A DNA stretch of 64,000 bases, taken from positions 106,159,174 to 106,223,173 of the forward strand of contig NC_021673.1 in NCBI RefSeq assembly GCF_000247815.1, written 5' to 3'. The translations under genes and the position numbers were made by a program. The stretch is from Ficedula albicollis (taxonomy: Eukaryota > Chordata > Aves > Passeriformes > Muscicapidae). The notes beneath the pieces were generated by a model. It ran no database searches. It was not told the origin of the DNA and worked only from the letters and a program-made list of their open reading frames with translations. This document shows, piece after piece, positions 54,001 to 64,000 of the stretch (the stretch's first letter is position 1; each line of letters starts with the position of its first letter).

Positions 54001-55602
54001 TGAGGAAGAGGGTACTTACTCACATAACAGAATTAAATTATGTAAGTTCAGGGAAAAATTCTGTCCCTCCTCGTAAGAGTTGTAGGGCTTTAGAAAGTAA
54101 TACAGGTTTCATTACAATTTACTTAAAATTGTCATTTTAGGCATTAAACATTTCAATAGGTTACTGAAGCTTTATTAAGCTGCAGAGCTTTTCAAGCAGT
54201 TCTGTCACACCTTAGCAAAACCATTGACTTGAGATGATACCATATCCATACCCCTTAACCATCCATAGTCAATAATGGTTTTAATCAGAAAATACACTTC
54301 TTCTCAAGTACCTTTTGACCATGGCTCCCAACATTCTTTAGTCTTGATTAACCAGGTATTCTACTTTATGTACAATGTCAGTCTCTGGGGTTGAAGATTA
54401 CTATTTCAGTTGTTCTGTGACCTTAGCTTCCAGTAATACCATAAAAAATTGGTGCTGCTATTAATTTCCATCAAAGAAGCTCAGTTATGTTTGCTGACTT
54501 TAGTTCAGCATCACAAAGCCACCCACAGCCACAGAGGGGCTGTAGGAAAGTATTGACACACCTGTCTTCTGAGACTGAGGGTTTATATGACTTCTCCTCC
54601 GGGTCACACAGCAAATTTCAGTCCACACTGAAATCTGAACCCGTGAACCACCAGTCAATTGCCTGTAGTTTTAAATGTCAGTGGATTATATCCATCCAGA
54701 AAAAATTCAGAGGGTTTTTTGGGGACAGTATTTTTGTTGCTTTGTTTTTTTTCTGTTACAGTGTTTTGATCAAAGGCATATATATCCAAGTATTTTCGTC
54801 TTCTGAGCAGGACCAAAGGCCATCTTCAACTTCACCATGTATGCTTCACCATAGTATATCATGTATTATGCTCTGAAAAGAAGAGGGGTTGTTTCTTAAC
54901 TCATTCACCAAGTGTTTGTTTTGTGGTTTAGATGGGATGGAGAGCACACTATAAATCAGTAATGAACTGGCTTTATCCCCTTCAATTCAAACACAGACAT
55001 TTGTGCTTCTGGTTTTTTTTTTTTGCTTTGCTTTATTTTTTCATTGGAAAAGAGAGGTGTACCAATTCAGTAAACCATATATTTTAAATTCAAGTATGGA
55101 AATTAAATTAAAAAAAAATATTTGGAAATGCATAAGAATGCCTACTGTTCCAGGTCAAGAATCCACTTGACTTCCTCAGGAGTTAAGGCTTTTTTCCTTT
55201 AAAATGGGCTGCACAACACTTTTGAAGTGCCACAACCCTGAAGGACATCCGCTCTTTGGAAATATTTTTTACATTCTCATTTCCTCCATCTGAATCATTG
55301 TACTTGACACTGACAGTGTGATGAATGACATGACAACTGGTTGTCCATTCCTTTACTAACAGACCCAAATAAATGTTTCAGGGTATTTCTGGTTCAGGAG
55401 ATTAAAAAATATCTACTTTAAAGAATTGCAAAAAAACAAAAGATCCCTTTCAGTCCCAAGCAGGATTTTGCATTATTATGCAGATTTCTTAAGACATTTA
55501 TTTCTTTGGTTATCTCACGCTCAAAAAAAAAATTAGTTCTGCTTTATTGGGATTTATTCCATACAAATTTGGCCCAACAACAGCCTATAACACAGAAAGC
55601 AG
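51059..55602. other. Intronic DNA, nothing firmly recognised
   Basis: No repeat family seen. A minus-strand 119-codon frame at 53502-53861 has a donor-like CAG/GTAAGG inside it and is treated as a weak finding only. Confidence 0.5.
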
Positions 55603-55757
55603 ATGTTGGGGGTTTTTTGTATGGAGGAAAAAAAATCTAACAATGTGCATTAAGCATAATTTCACATCTTTTCAATAAATATGTTGGGGGTTTTTTGTAT
55701 GGAAGAAAAAAAATCTAACAATGTACATTAAGCATAATTTCACATCTTTTCAATAAA
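55603..55757. repeat. 78-bp direct tandem duplication
   Basis: ATGTTGGGGGTTTTTTGTAT starts at 55603 and 55681. Both copies run to TTTTCAATAAA with about two differences. Confidence 0.92.
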
Positions 55758-57976
55758 CTTATATTTATCAGAAGATTTTCATAATGGATATTGACTTCAG
55801 ACTTCCACCTTCAGATATTTAGTGCTTTGACCCTGTTTATAAGAACCCTGGCAACACAGCTTGCCCAGACCACTGTATATATACCTGAAACAACAGGTTA
55901 TCACCTCATGTTGTATCTCAGTACAGCAAACAGGTCCTTTTGCAATTACTGCAGAACAAAACTGGAAACAATGGGTAATGGAAAAAGAGAATATTAAAAT
56001 ATATGTGGATAGATGGGGGTTTGGAATTAGCTGGGTTTGTTTTGAGGAATTTCTTTTGATGTAAAAGCATCTGAAGGGAAAGTGATAGCTTCTCCTTTTC
56101 CTCTGAAGAATAGCTGTGGTAAAGTTACATGGAGAGAAATTCTCCCTGCTCCTGGGGTATTGATTTTGCTTTGTAAGACCAGTAGGAAAAGAGAAAATCC
56201 CCCAGAGCAGTAGATTGCTGCCTAGATTATCAGTACAGAATTTTCCAGAAACCCTATTGCATACTATCATTTTTATATTACTTGCAATCCAGACATTTCT
56301 TTCCATAAAAACATAGATTAAAAGTTACTATTTCTAGCTTCTTTGGTATGACAGGAGAAATTGCAGGGTTTTATCTTAGTCAGTTTCCCCAAAAATCTTT
56401 GCTTTTTTTATCCGGAAGAGACAGCTGCAAGTCATATCTGAGCTCTAACCTGTATTTATGCAGACACATCTCAATAAAATGGCTGTGGAGTTATCCAGGA
56501 GCTCATTGCTGTGTCCTATCACACCCCCACCCCAACCCCTGTGCCTCAGGAGTAGCTGGATCCTATTTCAGGTCACCATCTTCCAGGTGTCTGCAGAGAA
56601 ACAAAATGTACTGAGAAGTACTTGCCCATAAAAGCAGAAAAGGCAGGCTTCTCTTCAAGCATTTTAAACTGTTTGGTGTTCTTCAAACACAAACCAGCTA
56701 AAATAGAAAATACTGAAGTAGCCACTTGGTAAGAGGGCATCTATGATCTTTCAAAAAGACCCCATCAAGAAAGAAGAGGAGAGAAAATTCATGGTCACCA
56801 CCAGCACCTATTACACTCCAGGTCAACAATTTGCAAGTGTTGTCAAGAAATAATGTGTGCCCACAATGGGTGAGACACTCACAGCATTTGTTAGGTAGCA
56901 TGCTTTGCCTTGTGTTGAATCTTGCTTCCTCCAGTTTTCATTTGGACATAGAGCTGTTGCTCAGAGAAGTAGTAAGGTGAGCTCACCCCCTTTGTTTAGC
57001 TGGATTTGAGATTATTCCCTTCTCCCTGGCAGAGTTACTAGCCTACCCTCCTCATTGCTTTAAAATGTGCTTGCTTTTCCGTTTCTCCAGTAGTTTGGTT
57101 TGTGTTGCACATCTGTACAGATGGTGCTGAATCTGCTGCTTTTGCTTTTTTTTTGTTTCCCTTTACTAGGTAGCCAAAAGTTTTGAAATGGCAGAATACT
57201 GAATAGGAAGTGAAAAATTGCTGCATATGTAAAATTCATTTTTTTGGAAAATGCAGGTGGCTTTTTCTGTATGGGAAGGTTTTGGAGTAATGTTGTTGAC
57301 TTGCAAAACTAAGATATTTCCCTAATCTCACTGGGAGCTGTTTATGCAGATCTAATCTGGATATTTGGCAATGTGTTTCTGAAGGAGGTGACTCAAATGC
57401 AGATACGTGACAGGGCTTGCAGGCACATGGCCATGCAGTGTGTGGGTGATCATTGCCTGGTTTCCAGTCCAGGAGGACCTGTGGAGTTGAAAGCTCAAAA
57501 TGCATTGCAAGTTTTCAGTGACATTCACCAGAACAAATACTTTTTTAGTATTTACCTGGAAAACATTATTTGTAGACAAATACTACCCAATATTGTAACT
57601 TGGAGTGGCACAGGAGGGCCTTTCAGTTATGGGAAGTCTGCCCAGAAGATGCCTTTTAGTGAGCTGGAGCTCCATCCTCCCACTCCCGGGAGCAAGCCAG
57701 AGCTCCTGCATAAATCGTGGTGCTAAGCAGGCAGAGCTGGTTGTGCTGCCAGCTCAGCACACAACCAGGTGACATTCCTGAAAAGTAACTGCTTTCCTCT
57801 TGTGGTTTGGCAGGTAGCTGTAACTCTTTGGTGTTCCCACTGGCTGAATTAATCAGATTTTTATCACAGAATGGGGGAGACCTGAAAATTTAGCTAAGCA
57901 GGTGAGGTCCGAGCTTGTGGAGACCGTGATTTTACAAGGACTGCAAGAGGGAATATCTTCTTTATATTCTTTAGGT
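55758..57976. other. Intronic DNA, nothing recognised
   Basis: No feature supported. The 169-codon minus frame at 55797-56306 has no familiar motif. Confidence 0.5.
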
Positions 57977-58151
57977 CTTCCAGTATCTAAAGGGAGTCTG
58001 AAGGGGACATTTTGGCAGGGCATGTAATAGCACAAGGGGGAATGCTCGAATTGCTAAAATAAGCCTTCCAGTATCTAAAGGGAGTCTGGAGGGGACATTT
58101 TGGCAGGGCATGTAATAGGACAAGGGGGAATGCTCGAATTGCTAAAATAAG
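57977..58151. repeat. 88-bp direct tandem duplication
   Basis: CTTCCAGTATCTAAAGGGAG starts at 57977 and 58065. Both copies end TTGCTAAAATAAG with about two substitutions. Confidence 0.92.
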
Positions 58152-61078
58152 AATTTCATCCGAGCAGACTGCAGATGACTTCTGAGCCTCACTAGTGAGG
58201 AGAGGTGGTGCTGAAGTAACAAGAATGGAAAGTGATGTGGAATCAGGTGGATAAGCCTTGATGAGGAGAGATGAAGGAGTGGCTTCTGCAGGAAGGAGGG
58301 TATAACTTTTGTGCTGGCAATGAGTTCATCAAAGCAGTGGTGGAGGGCTTCATTCTCAGCCCAGCAAGGTCCAAATGGCTCCAGGCAAGGCTGTGAGTGT
58401 GGCTGACCTGCTCAGGCCCTCAGGCAGTCTGCATTCCCAGCCCATTGCATCTGATGCAAGGCAAGATCTTTCCCAGCTTGGGTAAATGTATTTCTCTGTG
58501 CTGAGCAGCACTGGTTCCTGCGATCATTAGTGCCCACTCAAAAGAGAGTTGTGCTGAAAAAGGCAAGTCATTGTCATGCATTAGATCTAGGCTCAGATGA
58601 ATCACCTCCAGCAAAACCCCTTTGAATATGTACCCAGTAAGATTGGCAGGTGGGGGACATTAAGACCTACAGCTTTCCTCAAAGGGTCTTCTGATAGGAG
58701 AACTATTCTTCTCAAGCTGGCTGCTCTGACAGTGTTACACCTTACCCTGCTTCTTATGACAAGATAGGGTGGATTTGTCTTCTAGTGTAAACAAAAAATG
58801 GTTTTACACAGAAGCAGCTTACCCTGGCAGCACTGGGTTGAGCTGGTTCATCCGAGTGGAACTATTTCTACCTTTCAGAATCTCTTTTCACCCTCCAGGG
58901 TGGAAGAGAAGAGTGCTCACAACTATTCCCACGCACACACACACATGGCAATCAGAACCAGCATGTAGACCAGATTTCTTATTAAAGAGAATTGTATAAT
59001 GTCTGTCTGCATCATATTCCATCTGCTTTTCTTGCCAACTCAAGTGCATATGTGCCATTTTCATGCTGTGCTCTATTCTTTCACCATGTCTAGAAAGCAA
59101 GGAGAAAATGCAGTATGTCAAAGACAAGGGAAATGTTCCTTAAATACATTAGCCTGTGGTATTTTTTGGTTGTACAAAGCACCTGAGAGGATCTTTGAGA
59201 TAAAAGGGAAGATTTGTTTCAATGTATACATGAATTTTTATTCAGCAGTCATTTTTGTTTGCTAATATTTTAATAACTAAAGATTTCTCATGAAATAAAT
59301 TCATGCAACCTCAATACCTCCGCATCCCAAAAAGAGAAAAAAAAAAAAAAAAAACAAACCAATGCTTCTGTGTCCTTTGAGAGGAAAACAGGATTGTAAC
59401 AAAATCACAGAGTGGTCCCATGGTTGATTCTGAAGCTGGCAGTAGTCAGATGTGGAGAGTTTTAAAAGGAACTGGGCTTTTTAGAAACATTTTCCACCAT
59501 GAAACATTGATCCAGTTCCTGCTGCTCTCAAACAAACAGAAGCTTTCTGGCAGGACACCATGTGCTCACTCAAAAACTGCACAACAGCTGGAGATAGAGA
59601 TAACACCAAATTGTGGGGTCTTTTGGATTGGGTATTTTTCCTTTTTAAGTGCTTTCTTCTATTTCCCATGAGAATCCGGAAAATCAGACAGAGACAAATA
59701 CATCATACTGCAATTTCCACCTGTTCTCAGCATGGGAAAGGCTCTGTGTCACAGGCATGTCCATGCAGTTTTGTGCTATGTGTTGGCTGGTCCATGCAGT
59801 AAGGACAATTTCTGATCTCCTAGTAGAAGCAAAAGGAAGAAATGTGATGCCGTTTTTGTGTTGATGATGTTGATTTGCTCTTCAGCAGATAAGCTTTTTC
59901 TGGCTATCTCTGAGTTTTAGAATTTTCTTTCTCACACTTGACCCTTTAGCAGGGTCTGGACTTAAAGAGAGGTTTTATTGGGACTTTTTTTTTTTTTAAG
60001 CTTCAAGGCAGGAAATCCCCATGCAGAAGTTCACTTGTTTATAAACAAGAACAGAAAAGGAGATCTTCAGACCCAGAAAAATCAGGGGTGGGGAGGGCAA
60101 ATGCTAAAAACTGTTTATGTGCTGCCCTTGTCTCCATCAGTGACATGACAGCTCCCTGTTCACTGCACCAAAAGGCAGCAGAACACAGATGCCAGCATAG
60201 AAAAATTACCCCAGCCTTGCTGACCCACGTCATGAGTAGGATCAGACAGATGCACATCAGTAAATTGTTCTCTACATCTTCCTCTCTTGTGTGTCCTTCA
60301 GTGTTCACCTTGTGTCAGGCTGCACTGGATGATTCTACCTTCTAGCAACACTAAAATGCAAATAAAATTAAGCAGAGAAATGTATGTTGGATGTGCCCAC
60401 CAGCCACACCAGAGGTGGGACATTCAGCAGAGGATAATTTATCCCCCTGGAACCAAGTTGTCAGTTGTATGCAGCAAAATTGTGAGCTGGGATACTTAAC
60501 AGTAGTGGTGGCTTTGAGGTTTATTTTTTCTTGGTTTCATGTTGCATGTCATGTATTTTTTGAGGTCTTTTTCGAAGGCAAATTTTAGCACACTCCTCTG
60601 CTGGCTTACAGAAGCATTCAGGGCATATTTCTGGACTTGTACTTGCTTTGTCATTTTCTGTTGGCAGAACACAGTACCCATCTGGAACAACACTGTACTT
60701 TGTGCTATGGTTCTGACTGCTGAACTTGCATAAGACAATACAGTCTCAGGACTACATTTTATTATATTGTGCCTGGCCTAAAAGAAAAAAAAAAAAGGCG
60801 CCGTCATAAGGCTTGATTTTCCCTTTCTTCATTCAGAAATGAAATGTGATCAATGAAAGTGCTTTTCATAAAGAATACGTATATGACAGAGTGCATTGTG
60901 CATTCCTAAATTAAAAGGAAATATTTGAAACTAAAATTGCCTGCTTATGTAAATCCCTGTTGTCTATCTTCTCTTTGTCATTTGAAAGACATTTTCAAGG
61001 CATAGGAACTCTTCCAAGAATATAGTCAAAGTTATTTCACTGTTAATTGCTAGCACTGCATTTTGAACCCTTTGATAT
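58152..61078. other. Intronic DNA, nothing recognised
   Basis: Contains a short (CA)n at 58933-58945 and an A run (59337-59354). No exon or retroelement supported. Confidence 0.5.
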
Positions 61079-61470
61079 AGAATCACAGAATCCTAGAGTG
61101 TTAAGGGCTTGGAATGGACCTTAAAGATCATCTAACCCCCTCCCCTACTGCCATGGGCAGGGACACGTCCCACTAGAATAGGTTGTTCAAGGCCTTATCC
61201 AAATTGGTTTTGAACACTGCCAGGGTCAGGGCATCCACAACATCCCTGGGCAATCTGCTCCTATGCCTAACCATCCTCACAGTAAAGAATTTCTTCGTAA
61301 TATCTAACCTGATTTTTCCTTTTTTCAATTTGTAGCTTTTACTCCTTGTCCTTTCACTACGATTTTTCCTTTTTTTCAGTTTGTAGCTTTTACTCCTTGT
61401 CCTTTCACTACAGTTCCTGATGAAGGGTCCCTTTCTGACTCCTCTGTAGCCTCCAGAGCAAAGCAACTGA
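61079..61470 (-). mobile_element. CR1 LINE 3' fragment (minus strand)
   Basis: The left edge ATAGAATCACAGAATCC is the reversed CR1 3' end. Typical reversed text follows (CCACAACATCCCTGGGCAAT, AAGAATTTCTTCGTAAT). A 50-bp tandem duplication lies inside at 61311-61411 (GATTTTTCCTTTTTT at 61311 and 61361). The right edge is approximate. Confidence 0.87.
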
Positions 61471-64000
61471 GTCTAGCTCCTCTCACCAATGTCTACACCA
61501 ATCAACTCCCTACTCCAGAAATAATCAAATAAATGAGGGACCAGAATGTGCTTTCATCTGAATTAAATCATGTAAATCATGTTAATATTGTGTAAATACA
61601 AACACATCTGTAACAGTCAGTTAGAATTATTTCTTATCATGCATTTTGTAACAGTGGTAGGGTGATTAGATGTGTGTCTTTTAAATATTTTTTTTTCTGT
61701 TTGAATGAAAACAGGAGAATAGGCTTCAGAGTGTCCAAAATGTACAGAGCAGAAACCTCAGTGCAGTATGCAAAGATTTCCTTTATACACCTACGTGATC
61801 TTCTGGTTCAGATGCTTCACTAGAACGTACTTTCTTAAATGAACAATAAACTTGATTAAATGAACATTCTCTTGCCTCTCAGGGCTTCTCATGGAATTTC
61901 TGTAGCATTTTGGCCTCGTTGGCGGGGTACCTTGATCTTCTCTGATGCACAGTGCAGATCAGAGGCATTTGCCTTCCTCTACCCAGGGGAGCATTTATTT
62001 TATCTGCTGGGACTCAGCAGACTCCCATTTCCACCCACTTCAGATCAGGGCTGGCTCCCTCTCTTGTCAGTCCCCTTGGGAAACCCACAATGGCAATCAG
62101 CAGAGCAGCAGCAGCACAGATCCCTCATCTCCTCCCGGTGCCTCTTGCTGTGGTTTTTGGGAAGCAGGTCCAGTAGTGCTGTGCCTCCCACCCTGTGTGG
62201 TATCAGGGTGATGCTGGTGTGGCTGGGCTCCCATCCAGGCCTGGGGCAAGGGCAGCAGTGTGGGGAAAAGGCATGGTGCAGCCAGTGTGGGACCTGCCAC
62301 CTGTGAGTGCAGCACAGAAATGATGGAGCGTGCTTGAGGAGTTTAAGAACTTAAATAATTACATCCTACCTCTGCCAATTAATACATCCAAAGCAGTGAC
62401 TGGAGCCAGAAGACCATTTTGTATTGGCCAAAGAGCTGACCCAAAGCCTCAGTCCTTGGCATGTTGTACCTATTGTGGAAATTACAACGGCATAAGCAGA
62501 AAGTTAGGTAATGCAGGATAAATAAGAGATGGGCTTGAACCCTCAAGGCAGAAAAAGGTGTTTTCATTTACATGTTACTGGTAATAGTAACTCCAAGAAA
62601 ATTAATTATACATTCAGATCTTGCACATCAGGCATAATCAGATTTATTTCTAAGTGGCATATTATCAAAATTTCAGGTGGCATTTCAGCTGTTCATTAAA
62701 CTTTACTGTAGGACATAGTGACAATTAATTACACAGCTGTAAAAGCAGCAGTAATCATTATAAATGCAAGCCTTCAATGTTTCTTTCTCTATGTTTAAAT
62801 CCTTTTTATTTTCCTTTTTTCCCCCACCACTACATCTAATGAAACAGAGATTGTAGCAATCAATAAAGCAAGGAGCTACCTCCTTCAACAGCATCCAGCT
62901 ACCTCCTCTGGTTTATACAGGGGATGGGAGGTGTGCACAGATTAAGATAAAATACGGTTCTGGATTTGTGTCAAACTGGCCAGTTGCATAGCGAGGAACA
63001 AAAAAAAAAAAAAAAAAGGCAGATGCGCTGAGGATCCACATCTGAAAAAAAACGGGGCACATCTACTTTTATGAGAATTCCCTAGTTTCAAGAGGAGTTG
63101 GGAAAATAATGTGCAACACTAATGCATGCAGAAAATTCATTTCTACCTTCTTTGTGGGGGCTTTCCATGACACTTCCATGAATGAGTATCTTACATGATC
63201 TTTACTCTGGCTGCCCCAGCAAAATCTTTGTGCTGTGGATACTTGCATCTTGTTATATTGGTTCCACTCTTTAGAGGGCACGTGCCTCAGCACTTGCAGG
63301 TTTCTGTCCGGCAGTGTCTGCGCATGGAATCCTGCGATGTGCTGCAGTCTTCCTGCAAGCTCAGCTAATCAGTGGGCAGCAACCAGCCCCAGTGACGTGT
63401 TCGACTGACTGGCAGCTAATCAAGCTTATTTGAATTTTGCATGTCACATATTGGCAGCAAACTGTTCACATCATAATCATAAAATACATTTTGAACCAAT
63501 CTAGGAGATGCATTTCAGGCGGCGCTGATCAGTTTGCAGAGCTGCAGCGTGGTGAGGTAGCTCATGCATCAGAATAATCGTGTCTGTCCAATTATTAATT
63601 CTATTTTTTTTTAAATCCAATAGCAGGCAATAAATTTTCTTCTAAGAGGTACATGATAAATGTTAGTTGCCAAAATGCAGTAAACAAATGAAACCATTAC
63701 TAACAGTTGACTTTTCACCACTTTTTTTGCCTTTTTTTTTAATTGTTTGGAGCACCACTTATTCTAATGGTTTTGTCAGGTTTTGTCATGTGGAATCAAG
63801 TAGTGTAAGGAGTCAAAGAGTATGGAAATGGCTGCTGTATTGCACTATATGCACAGTAAAATGGCAAGCAAAGGCTTTCTCTTCATCTTGTGACGGGAGC
63901 ATTGGACAATTAGCACAAGTTTGTGTATTTTTATTAGGAAGGTAATTAGCAGCCAGAGAATGTGGTATTTTAGAGATGGCCTAGATTTTATTACAGCATT
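61471..64000. other. Intronic DNA; possible conserved element near the end
   Basis: 61860-62310 is GC-richer and has open frames on several frames without known motifs. An 18-base A run is at 63000-63017. 63300-63640 has a dense set of transcription-factor-like words, discussed as a finding. No exon supported. Confidence 0.45.

Noticed and set aside
55797..56306. 169-codon minus-strand open frame
   Set aside because: No recognisable domain; composition looks like translated AT-rich intron.
61860..62306. 148-codon open frame on the plus strand
   Set aside because: Locally GC-rich DNA with open frames in several registers. No motif, splice signals or start context stands out.

Overview
This window looks like intronic DNA of a bird, probably a passerine. 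The evidence is CR1 LINE fragments on both strands, LTR pieces of ERVL-type endogenous retroviruses that I recognise from memory as avian, low gene density and AT-rich introns. The species call is an inference; no database was searched.

Only one gene can be supported: DLGAP1 (also called GKAP or SAPAP1), on the + strand, a postsynaptic-density scaffold protein. Two of its coding exons are present. The first coding exon (exon 19665-20690, ATG at 19737) encodes residues 1-318. The next (35805-36019) encodes residues 319-389 plus two bases of codon 390, and includes the first two repeats that bind the guanylate-kinase domain of PSD-95. Both exons have good splice signals and join in frame across a 15.1-kb intron. 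The gene's earlier 5'UTR exons and its remaining coding exons lie outside the window.

Layout. 1-19664 is the intron before the first coding exon. It holds a CR1 (1007-1990), a rearranged ERVL provirus remnant split by a younger CR1 (3557-6314), and a CR1 fragment abutting a truncated inverted ERVL LTR (14985-15595). 20691-35804 is the intron between the two coding exons. It holds an implausible 685-base run of G (25036-25720) and a 275-bp tandem duplication. 36020-64000 is the start of the following intron. It holds a 328-bp tandem duplication, three more CR1 pieces, an (AT)n tract and a solo-like LTR (49127-51053). That LTR is broken by a displaced copy of its own upstream flank followed by 855 Gs.

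The two G runs are almost certainly assembly or sequencing artefacts. Besides the copy inside the LTR, there are many short, nearly identical direct duplications (period about 40-330 bp), which may be real tandem duplications or haplotype joins.

I see no new biological system here. The most interesting biological points are a 10-codon uORF whose stop overlaps the DLGAP1 start codon as ATGA, a strong cryptic splice donor inside the first coding exon, and the nested ERVL/CR1 structure.
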